DNA of 32,068 nucleotides from positions 1-32,068 of the forward strand of contig JABDEF010000003.1 in the NCBI GenBank assembly GCA_013287235.1. The letters are read 5' to 3'. The position numbers and the translations under genes are program-made. Below are positions 1 to 8,290 of this stretch, piece by piece (the stretch's first letter is position 1; each line of letters opens with the position of its first letter). Source of the stretch: Gammaproteobacteria bacterium (lineage in GTDB: Bacteria > Pseudomonadota > Gammaproteobacteria > DSM-16500). The notes beneath the pieces were generated by a model, which saw nothing but the letters and a program-made list of their open reading frames with translations, did not search any database and had not been told where the DNA came from.

Positions 1-873
1 GCATTATTAGATGCTAAAGCCAATCCGAATGTAAAAGATGAATTTGAACAATCCGCACTTCATATTGCAGCTTCGCGTGGTAATCCAGAAATTTTAAAAT
101 TATTGATTGCAGCAAAAGCGGATATCAATGCGATGAATTATTATCAAAGCACGCCGCTGAATCTGAGTGCTTATGGAAGAAATAGGGAGGTCGTGCGATT
201 ATTATTAGAATCAAAAGCAGATTATTCTATTGGAGGACTCGATACTCCACTCGGAACTGCATGTAGGTCTAAACGATTGGATCTCATTATTCAATTGATT
301 GAATCGGGGGCAGTCCCTACGAAAAAAACGCTACCGACAGAGTTGGATGGTTTGGTTTCCTGTTATGCACCTAATTCAAAGGGTGCTATGGCAGACGGCG
401 TTACGCGTGCGGAATTTGCACAAGCACTACCGGTTATCCATTTATTACTGAAAAAGGGTGCCTTATTTCAAAATCCATATAATTTATATTATTATCTTCG
501 TGAATGTGACCAGAGAAAATCGATCGTGAAAGAGGCATTCGAAATATTATGTGAACATATTGAAACACGTTTTTCAGATAATAAATATGAGGCAGATTAC
601 AAAAAATATATTTTACAACCTGTAAAAATCTATTTGAACAAATTACAAGTGGTCATGCAGTATAAAGCTGAAGAAAAACCCATTTTCTTATCAGGTATTT
701 TTTCGGGAGATGGTATTGCATATTTACGAAAATCTCAGAATAATCTTAATGCAGAAGCAGTTGAAGATTTATACTCAAGAATATGCGATAAAAAGCATCC
801 TTATTTATCTTTCATCGGCTTAGCACCTCATATTCAACCGGAAGTAGAAAATAAACCAACTTATCAATTTTGA
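1..873 (+). CDS. Ankyrin-repeat protein, 5' end outside window
   Basis: The reading frame is open from the first base of the window, so the true start lies upstream; a TTG at 103 is only an internal codon. The visible part is 290 residues. Two to three ankyrin units are readable at the beginning: 'SALHIAASRGNPEILKLLI', then 'STPLNLSAYGRNREVVRLLL', with a degenerate one near 'PVIHLLLKKGA'. These carry the TPLH/A-x-G-x-x-x-V/I-x-x-LL pattern of the family. The last 150 residues are a charged, mostly helical region with no recognisable domain. Ankyrin repeats bind other proteins, and in Legionellales many ankyrin proteins are secreted host-directed effectors. That role is inferred from the family and from the neighbouring effector-like genes. 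No secretion signal can be proven here. Confidence 0.85.
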   Translation, partial: ALLDAKANPNVKDEFEQSALHIAASRGNPEILKLLIAAKADINAMNYYQSTPLNLSAYGRNREVVRLLLESKADYSIGGLDTPLGTACRSKRLDLIIQLIESGAVPTKKTLPTELDGLVSCYAPNSKGAMADGVTRAEFAQALPVIHLLLKKGALFQNPYNLYYYLRECDQRKSIVKEAFEILCEHIETRFSDNKYEADYKKYILQPVKIYLNKLQVVMQYKAEEKPIFLSGIFSGDGIAYLRKSQNNLNAEAVEDLYSRICDKKHPYLSFIGLAPHIQPEVENKPTYQF

Positions 874-930
874 AAAAGGAAATTTCAATGGGTTCAGATA
901 GTGTCATGATGGATAGCTTCGCGCAACAAA

Positions 931-960
931 CTGGATGCCAGCCTTCGCTGGCATGACAAT
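931..960. repeat. Dispersed palindromic repeat (CTGGATGCCAGC family)
   Basis: A perfect 8-bp stem (935-942 with 947-954) closes on a CTTC loop. The whole stretch from 931 to 959 recurs base for base at 24484-24512, and part of it (CTGGCATGACA) recurs in the hairpin at 18518-18598. It lies 60-90 bp downstream of the ankyrin gene and just upstream of the ggt promoter. Confidence 0.8.
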
Positions 961-973
961 TTTCGAGTTTGTC

Positions 974-1001
974 TTGCATCTCTCATATGGTTCTGTATAA
1001 T
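974..1001 (+). promoter_or_regulatory. Sigma-70-like promoter of ggt
   Basis: TTGCAT (974-979), a 16-bp spacer and TATAAT (996-1001) make a good sigma-70 match. It is followed by a GAGGAG ribosome binding site at 1013-1018, ten bases before the ATG at 1029. Confidence 0.6.
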
Positions 1002-1028
1002 TAAAAAACACTCGAGGAGACAGAGTTT

Positions 1029-2726
1029 ATGACCCAAATTTTACGCCATGGTTTTATTCTTTTTTTTGTTGTTTTTTCCCTTTTCACTTCTTCATTTTCT
1101 TATGCAACTGCAACTCCCATACTGCCGGAAAATGCCATCGCGGTTGCTGATAAATATAGCGCAAAAACAGCAGAAGAAATATTTAAACAAGGGGGGAATG
1201 CCGTAGATGCGGCTGTTGCAATGGCATTTACTTTAGCCGTGACTTATCCCGATGCGGGGAATATCGGTGGGGGTGGATTTATGACCTTGTATATCGACGG
1301 GAAACCGTATTTCCTCGATTATCGTGAACGGGCACCCTATCTTGCTTCTAAAAATATGTACCTTGATAAAAAAGGCAATGTTATTCCTGGCATGAGTCTT
1401 TATGGGATTCGTGCCGTGGGCGTTCCAGGTACGGTACGTGGAATGCAAGTTGTTCATAAACGTTTTGGATCCTTACCGTGGGAAAAAGTATTGGCGCCTG
1501 CCATTCGCTATGCAGAAAATGGTTTTGAAGTGAGTCCCGAACTTGCCAACAAAGTAGAAGAATCTGCAATACATTTTGAAGGTAAAACCAATTTTTCTAA
1601 ATATTTTGGAACGTTGAAAGAAGGAACCATTTTCAAGCAACCGGAGTTAGCCGCCGTTTTAAAACGCATTGCAAAATTTGGCGCAGATGATTTTTACAAG
1701 GGAAAAACCGCCAATTTAATTGTGCAAGACATGCAAAAAAATCATGGTTTAATCACAGCGCGTGATTTGAATGATTATAAAGCGGTTTGGCGAGAACCGC
1801 TCATTGCAAAATGGAATGATTATCAAATTATTACAGCACCTCCTCCGAGTTCAGGCGGTATTGGGTTGATACAATTACTCAAGATGAAAGCAGATTTACA
1901 AAATACCTTTCAAAATGTTCCTTTAAATTCTACAAAATATATTCATTTAGTTTCTGAAATAGAAAAACGCGTATTTGCAGATCGTGCAGAATATCTAGGA
2001 GATCCAGATTTTTATCATGTGCCAGTCAAACAATTAACCGCAGAGAGTTATATCGCAAAACGTGCCAAAGAAGTGAATCCGAACGCAATCTCACCGACGG
2101 AAACAGTGAAACCGGGATTAAAATTTTCTGTACCGGAACAGCCACAAACCACACATTTTTCAGTGGTCGATAAGTGGGGGAATGCCGTTTCTAATACGTA
2201 CACATTAAATGGTCCATTTGGATCGGGTGTTGTAGTGAGTGGCGGCGGATTTTTATTGAATGATGAAATGGATGATTTTGCATCGAAACCCGGTGTACCG
2301 AATATGTTTGGTGTTGTCGGTAAAGATGCAAATGCGATCGCACCTTTAAAACGTCCTTTATCTTCGATGACACCCACGATTTTAACCCAAAATGGACAAG
2401 TGGCATTGGTGATCGGTACACCCGGTGGTTCGCGTATTTTTACATCGATATTTCAAGTGATCACAGATTTATATGACTATCATATTTCTTTAGCCGAAGC
2501 GGTTGCGAAAATGCGATTCCATCATCAATTATTGCCGCCGAATACGATTTACATGGAAAAATATCAGCCCATACAAGGAAAGACGGCAAGAGAATTGGAA
2601 GCAATGGGCTATGTATTAACCCTACAAGATTTTAATGGCGATATTCAAGCGGTTAAAATTAAAAGAGATCAACCCGAAGCGGCATCAGATCCTCGTGGAA
2701 GAGGGGTCGCGAGGCTGATACCTTAA
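1029..2726 (+). CDS. ggt: Gamma-glutamyltransferase (glutathione hydrolase)
   Basis: Periplasmic enzyme that removes the gamma-glutamyl group of glutathione and passes it to water or an amino acid or peptide. It has 565 residues, close to the usual bacterial length. A signal peptide (about residues 1-27: hydrophobic stretch, then SYATA) sends it out of the cytoplasm. The family's autoprocessing site is clear: 'TTHFSVVD' at 374-381, where T375 should become the N-terminal nucleophile of the small subunit after self-cleavage. The substrate-binding 'GNIGGGGFM' (78-85 region), 'APPPSSGG' (270-277) and 'PLSSMTPTI' segments are present. Its promoter and GAGGAG ribosome binding site support the ATG start. 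The gene stands alone between two effector-like genes. In intracellular relatives such enzymes help use host glutathione, but nothing here shows that directly. Confidence 0.95.
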   Translation: MTQILRHGFILFFVVFSLFTSSFSYATATPILPENAIAVADKYSAKTAEEIFKQGGNAVDAAVAMAFTLAVTYPDAGNIGGGGFMTLYIDGKPYFLDYRERAPYLASKNMYLDKKGNVIPGMSLYGIRAVGVPGTVRGMQVVHKRFGSLPWEKVLAPAIRYAENGFEVSPELANKVEESAIHFEGKTNFSKYFGTLKEGTIFKQPELAAVLKRIAKFGADDFYKGKTANLIVQDMQKNHGLITARDLNDYKAVWREPLIAKWNDYQIITAPPPSSGGIGLIQLLKMKADLQNTFQNVPLNSTKYIHLVSEIEKRVFADRAEYLGDPDFYHVPVKQLTAESYIAKRAKEVNPNAISPTETVKPGLKFSVPEQPQTTHFSVVDKWGNAVSNTYTLNGPFGSGVVVSGGGFLLNDEMDDFASKPGVPNMFGVVGKDANAIAPLKRPLSSMTPTILTQNGQVALVIGTPGGSRIFTSIFQVITDLYDYHISLAEAVAKMRFHHQLLPPNTIYMEKYQPIQGKTARELEAMGYVLTLQDFNGDIQAVKIKRDQPEAASDPRGRGVARLIP

Positions 2727-2795
2727 TCTGAAAAAATACATAAATCACTCTGTATTTACCCATTTTTTGATTTTTTGATCAAATAAGCACATTTT

Positions 2796-2845
2796 TTGAA
2801 CAATCTATGATATAATATTTTTTGACTTATTATAAAACAGAGGCG
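2796..2845 (+). promoter_or_regulatory. Probable -10 box and ribosome binding site of the phosphatase-like gene
   Basis: TATAAT at 2811-2816 sits in a very AT-rich gap and an AGAGG ribosome binding site precedes the ATG at 2848. A TTGAAC at 2796-2801 is too close to serve as the -35 box, so the -35 is unclear. Confidence 0.35.
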
Positions 2846-2847
2846 TT

Positions 2848-5763
2848 ATGTTTTCAGCACCCAAGCTAAATAAGGAGAAGATTGATACATTACAGGAAAT
2901 CTCTGAAGAAACAATAGATTACGATAAAAAAGACCAAAAAATTTCTGATGATGAATATCTCTTAGAATTCACTTATGGAGATGGGCATGGCAATGTTATA
3001 AAACTTATTCGTTTCTTATATAGTAGGGGTTTTTTAGAATTAAAAAACTCTACTTATGAACGATTGGTTTATCTTTGTACTATTCCTGATCCCACAGAAG
3101 AAAATCTCACTGAATTTGAAAAAATTCTTGAAAAAGCTACATGGCATAATCTGGGACTACTTCGACTGCTAGGGGATTATATTTGTGATCGCGGTCCTAC
3201 ATCAAATTTGTCAGCAAGTGACTATTTCATGTTTATAGTATTTAAATGGATCATTGAAAAAGGCATTTCTCTTCCTCTTCCTTATGGTAACCATGAAGAG
3301 GCTTTTTTTAAAGCTTGGTTACAAGATGAGCGTAAATCTGAATTGGAGGTGGTTGGACGAACCTACATCGCATTGCAAAATTCAATACATTGTGGAGTTA
3401 TAAAAAAAGAAAAAGTCGACGCACTTATTGATAAATATTATTATCCGAATAGTAAGATTATTGATACTTCGTATAATGAAAAAGAACAAACGCTTACTCT
3501 CTTCACGCATGCCCCTCCGAATAAAATATTCGAAGTCATCACTTCATTAGCAAAGTCTTTTGATGTTGAGTTAAAAAAATCTATTGAAGATCATACTGGA
3601 CCCGAACTAAATAATTTAATTCATCAAATTAATGAAAAATTTAAAAGAGCTTTAATCACTCATCGCCTACATATTAAAACTCGTGAAGAACGTCAAAAAA
3701 ATAGGGATAGTTTAGAACATTTTTTAGATTTAGGTGGTGGCGTTTCAGCAAGTAATCCTATTACCTATCTTTTCCTTAATCGTGATACATCAGATGAAGA
3801 ACATATTCCAAAAATATTGAAAGACGGAACCAAATTGTATTTCGTTCATGGTCATCACACATGCAAACATCCTGCAGGAAATATTTTTTGTCTAGATACC
3901 AACGTAGGAAAAGGATCTTTAGATCAACGTGACCAGGATTTATGGGTTTCAAATGTATCAGATCGTAAATTAATGCTTGAGCAAGAAAATAAAGAAAATA
4001 CATTGAAAAACAACTTAAAAATATTAAGAACATTGAATCGGTTTATTTATCGAAATCAATATCAAGTAGACTCTGATGTTATAGGCGTATTAAATAAATT
4101 GGTTGAGAAAATCGAGAATAGAGATCAAGCCTTGGATTCAAAAGAGAAAAAAATAATTGAAGAATGCATTTCTAGAATGGATAAATCTGAAAAAATTGAG
4201 CTTAAAAGTGATATCGCAGAAAAATGGAATGAGAAAGAAATGCAAAAAAGAGAAAAAATTTTTAATGAAATGAAAGTTAATGCTTTAAAAGGAGAACAAT
4301 TCTCCGATGAGAAATATAAACATTTTACTATCGCGAAGCGAATGCTTGAGCTTGACGCGCCTTTCGATGAGTTTTATAAGTTTATTAAAAGAAGTTTTGT
4401 TACACCCAGTCAATTACTATATGTTTTAAATTTTTATGGAAGGGTGGTCTTGAAAACCAATGATCAGGACCAAGAACTTTTAAGGCAATATTTAAATGAA
4501 TTAACTAAATATTGTCCAAACACAACTAGCGACCTACTTGAGTTATTTATTATTTTCGAAAATTTTAGAAAAAAATCAACTCCCCAGCCCATTCGCTTTG
4601 TATTCAGGGAATATATCGAAGATTTTGCAAAAAAAAGAAACATAGAAATATTGATGAGCGCATCAAATACCGATAAAAAACATGAAGAGAAAATTGAAGA
4701 AAAGCCTCTTTTGTATCAACTATTGCAAAATAGAAATAAAAAGTTTATTCAGAATATGATGATAAAACTAGAGCCAATGTCATCTTTATCCTTTTATCTT
4801 ATTTATTTTTTCATTAAAGAAGGTTATAGCGCAGCAATTTATGATAGAACAATAGCTGAGCATGCATCAAATGAAGGTATTGTTAAACTAGATGAAAAAG
4901 CAAGAAATGAAATTTATTTTCAATCAAAATTGCACAAATTAGAAAATTTAACTGAAGCGCAGCAAGATGATTTAACAATTATTTTAAATGATGTCAATGA
5001 AAAAGAACTCAGTGACTATGACTTTTTTATCGCTTCAAGTTTTTTAGTTGATATAGAAAATAATCAATTTAATGTAGCAGCGTATAAAAATTTTCAGGAC
5101 AATCGACATTTATCAGAATATTATAAAAATCTTGTTAATCGAATGCTAGAAAATGATGAAAAACGACCCGTAAGCGCGGGTGATCTACAAGATCTTTTAT
5201 TAGACGCTTGTCAGTATATTTATTATGAAGTAAAACAAGCATATAAAAATTTAGAAAACGATTCTGGCACCTCTTTCGAATATTATAAAAGATTGCATAA
5301 AATTTTAGTCGATACACGGGTTCTTAAACAGGAGGCGCGTAAAAAAGAACCCAATATCACGGTAAAGCATATTGCAAGTTTAAGAGCAGATATCGAAAGC
5401 CTTAATACACATAAATTATATACGTCAAAGTCATGGGGTAAGAAAATCTTGGGAGGTCTTTTAATTGTCTTGGGTCTCGCGATTGCAGTAACATCTCTCT
5501 TCACTTTACCACTAACAAATATCGGAGGACTCGTAGGCGCCAGCGTAGGTTTTTCCATCGTCGAAACGGGGACGATAATGTTGGGGTTTGCTACCGCTGG
5601 AATAGGGGGATACTTCTTTAATAGACCTAATGCGAATAGGTTAATTAAAGCAGTAGATCATTTAGTCACAGTTGCCGAATCTGTATCCAAGGCTACTGAT
5701 CCTCAAAAGTTAGCTGATGATGAAAAAAAATTTTCTGATTCAACTCTCTCACCCAATAAATAG
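2848..5763 (+). CDS. Large PPP-type phosphatase-like protein with C-terminal membrane hairpin; probable effector
   Basis: The 971-residue protein carries the ordered signature of the PPP metallophosphatases (PP1/PP2A/lambda phosphatase fold) in its N-terminal third: GDGHGN (44-49), LGDYICDRG (108-116), GNHE (147-150), a histidine in 'FTHAPP' (H221) and 'HGHH' (334-337) followed by 'FCLD'. These supply the expected metal ligands D45, H47, D110, N148, H221 and H336, so phosphoester hydrolysis on protein substrates is plausible. Residues 360-830 are charged and helical with no domain I recognise. Around 870-930 two hydrophobic segments rich in Gly, Leu and Ile flank a short turn and look like a membrane hairpin. 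A charged tail (DDEKKF) ends the protein. The layout recalls the Legionella effectors WipA/WipB, which have PPP domains; export to a host is inference. No signal peptide. Confidence 0.7.
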   Translation: MFSAPKLNKEKIDTLQEISEETIDYDKKDQKISDDEYLLEFTYGDGHGNVIKLIRFLYSRGFLELKNSTYERLVYLCTIPDPTEENLTEFEKILEKATWHNLGLLRLLGDYICDRGPTSNLSASDYFMFIVFKWIIEKGISLPLPYGNHEEAFFKAWLQDERKSELEVVGRTYIALQNSIHCGVIKKEKVDALIDKYYYPNSKIIDTSYNEKEQTLTLFTHAPPNKIFEVITSLAKSFDVELKKSIEDHTGPELNNLIHQINEKFKRALITHRLHIKTREERQKNRDSLEHFLDLGGGVSASNPITYLFLNRDTSDEEHIPKILKDGTKLYFVHGHHTCKHPAGNIFCLDTNVGKGSLDQRDQDLWVSNVSDRKLMLEQENKENTLKNNLKILRTLNRFIYRNQYQVDSDVIGVLNKLVEKIENRDQALDSKEKKIIEECISRMDKSEKIELKSDIAEKWNEKEMQKREKIFNEMKVNALKGEQFSDEKYKHFTIAKRMLELDAPFDEFYKFIKRSFVTPSQLLYVLNFYGRVVLKTNDQDQELLRQYLNELTKYCPNTTSDLLELFIIFENFRKKSTPQPIRFVFREYIEDFAKKRNIEILMSASNTDKKHEEKIEEKPLLYQLLQNRNKKFIQNMMIKLEPMSSLSFYLIYFFIKEGYSAAIYDRTIAEHASNEGIVKLDEKARNEIYFQSKLHKLENLTEAQQDDLTIILNDVNEKELSDYDFFIASSFLVDIENNQFNVAAYKNFQDNRHLSEYYKNLVNRMLENDEKRPVSAGDLQDLLLDACQYIYYEVKQAYKNLENDSGTSFEYYKRLHKILVDTRVLKQEARKKEPNITVKHIASLRADIESLNTHKLYTSKSWGKKILGGLLIVLGLAIAVTSLFTLPLTNIGGLVGASVGFSIVETGTIMLGFATAGIGGYFFNRPNANRLIKAVDHLVTVAESVSKATDPQKLADDEKKFSDSTLSPNK

Positions 5764-5780
5764 AAATATCACAAATCCTA

Positions 5781-5830
5781 TTGACGTTCTATTGATAGAT
5801 TTTATATATTAAAATAATTCGAATAAGGAG
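5781..5830 (+). promoter_or_regulatory. Sigma-70-like promoter and RBS of the F-box-like gene
   Basis: TTGACG (5781-5786), an 18-bp spacer and TATATT (5805-5810) are followed by AAGGAG at 5825-5830, nine bases before the ATG at 5840. The gene therefore has its own promoter despite lying only 76 bp after the phosphatase-like gene. Confidence 0.55.
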
Positions 5831-5839
5831 AACATCTCT

Positions 5840-6502
5840 ATGGAAACACGAAAAAAAATCATTGCGGAACATGTGCTTGTGATTCATCCGGTTGCGTTTA
5901 CACTTTTTCAATATTTTAATTTGAATGATATACATGCGTTTTCATTACTCAATCATTCCGCATCAGATGTAACAACTTTTTTTTTTCAAAATAAATCTAT
6001 AAAAAATAATATTAAACTGAAAGAAAAATCCTTTAATCAATTGCAAAATGATGCAAAAAAATTGCAAACGTATCTTCCGGGCACGAAAGATCCAGTAGAA
6101 CGTAAAGCCATTCAAACGTTATTGCAAGAAGTGGAAGAAGGTAAAGCGGATGCTAAAACGCTCGCAACACTGATGACGAAAGAGTGGAAATGTACTTCGC
6201 ATACACAAGAAGTTATAAAGGATATTGCTGATTCTAGCTGGGCTATCGGTGATGATTTTAAGAAAACTTTAGAAAATAGAGATATCACGGAAAATGATCT
6301 GTATTTTTTACTGATCACTTATGGCTTTTCTGGTATCAGTTATTTAACGAGTTTTGCATTCAGTGCGTATCATCATTATTTCGGACATTCCATACAACAA
6401 CAATTTAAAAACCGTTTGGCATTTTTTTCAGAAAATTTTAATCAGGATGAAAAGGATAAAAAAGATCATGAGGATGATCCGAATCCAGGCTCGCATCCTT
6501 AG
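5840..6502 (+). CDS. Hypothetical protein with F-box-like N-terminus; possible effector
   Basis: 220 residues without a signal peptide. Residues 15-50 follow the hydrophobic pattern of an F-box ('HPVAFTLFQYFNLNDIHAF', then 'SLLNHSASD'), the eukaryotic module that docks proteins on SKP1 in cullin ubiquitin ligases. The match is by pattern only and lacks the near-invariant initial LP. The middle (55-130) is helical and charged. Near 155-180 a hydrophobic aromatic stretch ('LYFLLITYGFSGISYLTSF') could enter a membrane. The end is strongly acidic and basic (DEKDKKDHEDD). A run of ten T bases at 5977-5986 encodes three Phe and is a potential slippage site. The gene follows a phosphatase-like effector candidate, which mildly supports a host-directed role. 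Function is otherwise unknown. Confidence 0.6.
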   Translation: METRKKIIAEHVLVIHPVAFTLFQYFNLNDIHAFSLLNHSASDVTTFFFQNKSIKNNIKLKEKSFNQLQNDAKKLQTYLPGTKDPVERKAIQTLLQEVEEGKADAKTLATLMTKEWKCTSHTQEVIKDIADSSWAIGDDFKKTLENRDITENDLYFLLITYGFSGISYLTSFAFSAYHHYFGHSIQQQFKNRLAFFSENFNQDEKDKKDHEDDPNPGSHP

Positions 6503-6507
6503 GATCA

Positions 6508-6626
6508 TGCACGGAATAAGTCCTACAAATGTGTTTTCAAAAGCTAGCTTCCATGGATGTATGAAGCGGGAGGCACAGGGATGTGCCATGCTTTTGAAAA
6601 CACATTTGTAGGACTTATTCCGTGCA
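6508..6626. mobile_element. 119-bp MITE with perfect 37-bp terminal inverted repeats
   Basis: 6508-6544 and 6590-6626 are perfect reverse complements over 37 bp. The 45-bp centre holds a smaller hairpin (GGCACA/TGTGCC, 6572-6587). There is no coding capacity, so it would depend on a transposase elsewhere. It begins five bases after the stop of the F-box-like gene and could act as that gene's transcription terminator. Flanks resemble each other (CATCCTTAGGATCA left, CATTCCTTAGAAATCA right), perhaps an eroded target duplication. Confidence 0.85.
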
Positions 6627-6639
6627 CATTCCTTAGAAA

Positions 6640-7018
6640 TCAAGCCGCGGTTATTTTTGCCTGGCGTAAATTTCTTTTTACAGTTCGATAAATCTTATCA
6701 AAGCCAGATAAACGGGTCATTTGTGCTGAAAAGCCTAGTTTCCCAAGTTTTTTTGAGACGGGCTTCTTTTTTGTAAAATTCCCCGTGCACTTCATCCAGC
6801 TTCTTACCTCGAAAGTTAAGCTTTGCATGAATTGCGTCTATGCAATTGCTAAGATTAACTGAACTGCTATGCTCTGTGAGATACCAAAGATCATAAAGAT
6901 CGCGCGGCTCGGTTCTCGCTCGATCGAGAAGCGCTACAGTTTTTTCAGTTGCAATTTCACGAAGAGAATATCCCAGGATTTTCTCACCTTCCGGAAGAGC
7001 CAATATAATTTTAACGTC
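6640..7018 (-). pseudogene. AbiEii/AbiGii-type nucleotidyltransferase toxin, C-terminal remnant with frameshift
   Basis: AbiEii toxins are the nucleotidyltransferase half of type IV toxin-antitoxin and phage-abortive systems. Only the C-terminal part is left. The first frame gives 'YSLREIATEKTVALLDRA' and 'EPRDLYDLWYLT', the typical AbiEii segment, then stops near 6698. The expected ending ('QMTRLSGFDKIYRTVKRN') continues in the next frame to a stop at 6640. Removing one T from the four-base run at 6729-6732 (AAAA on plus) rejoins the two frames. The N-terminal nucleotidyltransferase core is absent; an in-frame stop lies just upstream, where the neighbouring SRPBCC gene ends. No antitoxin partner is visible. 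The gene is dead by both truncation and frameshift. Confidence 0.75.
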
Positions 7019-7523
7019 TCTTATTTTCTAACCCCGGCTGTTCCATCTCCAATTCCGAAGCTTGTTTTATCCCTTGATTAATGGAGTCAAAAGCGTGCTC
7101 AATCGTATTTTTAAAAACCTTTGTAAAAAATCCCGACCAGCCCGGAATTGAAAGTGCGATATGAGAGAGCGTTTCACCCTCAGCGGTTTCTTCTAACCAT
7201 TGATAACGCTCAGTAACGCTGCCGCCAGGTAAAACACGTTCCCAACCAATGACTTTTTTATCATGATCCACGATACTGATTTTTTCTTCAGAGGTTTGCA
7301 AAATTTTTCCCAAGGCGGGAAGTGTTAAAATAATTTTTTTTCCTGCCTCAGGTTTTCCATCGACATGACCTCTCACCACTTTTTTTGAATAAATTTCATA
7401 ATTTTTGATATCAATAACATGTTGCCAAACCATTTCAGGTGACGCGTGAATTAAAAGCGGTGGTGTTTTATAAATATGTCCGTTCAAATGTTTCCATCGT
7501 TCTTCCATTCTTGTCTTTGTCAT
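7011..7523 (-). CDS. SRPBCC-family (START/polyketide-cyclase-like) protein
   Basis: 170 residues, no signal peptide. The pattern of a SRPBCC helix-grip fold is present: an N-terminal strand with 'LLIHASPEMVWQHVIDIKNY', where A-S-P-E-x-V-W is the classic start, alternating strands through 'KIILTLPALGK', 'VIGWERVLPGG' and 'RYQWLEE', and a long C-terminal helix. Such proteins bind lipids or other hydrophobic ligands in a deep pocket; the ligand here cannot be told. The 3' end abuts an AbiEii remnant, and the last codons (LENKRR) may partly come from junk at that junction. Transcribed alone on minus. Start chosen at the first ATG (7523); another possible start lies five codons in (MEERW). Confidence 0.75.
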   Translation of the reverse strand: MTKTRMEERWKHLNGHIYKTPPLLIHASPEMVWQHVIDIKNYEIYSKKVVRGHVDGKPEAGKKIILTLPALGKILQTSEEKISIVDHDKKVIGWERVLPGGSVTERYQWLEETAEGETLSHIALSIPGWSGFFTKVFKNTIEHAFDSINQGIKQASELEMEQPGLENKRR

Positions 7524-7627
7524 AATTCCTCAAATATTTTTGTCAATCGCTTGACATTTCCTTTCATGTGAACGATCATGAGTCACTTTTTGTAAATTTT
7601 ATAAAAAGTCATGGAAGATAGATGGAA

Positions 7628-7707
7628 CCAACGGTATGTTCTCAATTCCGGCTTGTTTCTCCCATCTAGAGTCGCACAGACCAAGGTGTCGAACCACCAG
7701 GTCCGTG
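7628..7707 (+). promoter_or_regulatory. Repeated 5' leader element, copy 1 (candidate structured RNA)
   Basis: About 75 bases recur at 12188-12262. A 21-base block (7642-7662, core ATTCCGGCTTGTTTCTCC) is identical in both. It is followed by a hairpin GACC-AA-GGTG-loop-CACC-A-GGTC (7679-7703). The other copy keeps the stem although its inner pairs (GTG/CAC) and loop differ. The element ends 38 bases before the ATG of the next gene, where a leader or cis-regulator would lie. In this copy TAGATGG (7619-7625) can also pair with CCATCTA (7662-7668), but that pairing is absent from copy 2. Confidence 0.5.
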
Positions 7708-7741
7708 CTAACCACACTTACCCAACTAAGGAACAGTAAAT

Positions 7742-8176
7742 ATGGCTAAGCGCATCATATCTTTTTCACTATCACCTCGCAACACCCCATCAAATGAACC
7801 CGTCTTGGAAGATAATCAGACAAAATCTGGATTTAATAATTTTCCTTACCTTGAATTGGGCGTCATTGTTGGATTGGGTTTCACGGCGGTCTTAGCTTCC
7901 GGCAGTCAAATTGAACAATGCGAGGTACATGTCGATACATTTTTACGATGTCGAGGATTTTATTTTTTCGATAAAATACCTGAAATTTCGGAAGCGGTGA
8001 CCCAAGTTATCATATTAGGCACACAAGCATTTAAAAAATTGGGGCACCCGAGATATTATGATGAATTCTTATGGGCAATTTGTCTTGTGACCAGTGATTT
8101 TTATTCTTTGCCAAAAGAAATAAAAAAAGCAATTGATGATGTGTTGCATCAGTTGTTTGAAATACCTATTCATTGA
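7742..8176 (+). CDS. Hypothetical protein with one membrane segment
   Basis: 144 residues, not recognised. The first 30 residues are polar and rich in Ser, Pro and Asn. Residues 36-54 ('LELGVIVGLGFTAVLASG') form one probable membrane helix. The rest is a soluble-looking helical domain with three Cys in the first part (EQCEVHVDTFLRC) and many aromatic residues. An AAGGA ribosome binding site (7727-7731) supports the ATG at 7742. The gene lies directly behind the repeated leader element and is probably controlled by it. It may belong to a family sharing that leader; no function is proposed. Confidence 0.55.
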   Translation: MAKRIISFSLSPRNTPSNEPVLEDNQTKSGFNNFPYLELGVIVGLGFTAVLASGSQIEQCEVHVDTFLRCRGFYFFDKIPEISEAVTQVIILGTQAFKKLGHPRYYDEFLWAICLVTSDFYSLPKEIKKAIDDVLHQLFEIPIH

Positions 8177-8203
8177 TTTTTCCTCTCACATTCACTCACC
8201 CAA

Positions 8204-8254
8204 CCCTCTCCGCTGATAAGTGTTGTTCTTCAATCAATCGAGGGCGGGAGAGGG
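8204..8254. repeat. Imperfect inverted repeat between convergent genes
   Basis: CCCTCTCCGC (8204-8213) pairs with GCGGGAGAGGG (8244-8254), one base bulged. It lies in the gap between the convergent genes ending at 8176 and 8291. It may be an old palindromic repeat and could serve as a terminator for either gene. Confidence 0.5.
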
Positions 8255-8290
8255 CTTAAGAAGAGATTCTCTAAAACGAGAGAGGTTCTC

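Noticed and set aside
2734..2757. Terminator after ggt (AAATACA/TGTATTT)
   Set aside because: A 7-bp AT-only stem with a 10-base loop is too weak to call.
7679..7703. tRNA or tmRNA fragment
   Set aside because: The TCGAAC loop recalls a T-arm, but the second copy has another loop and no acceptor or anticodon arms exist around either.
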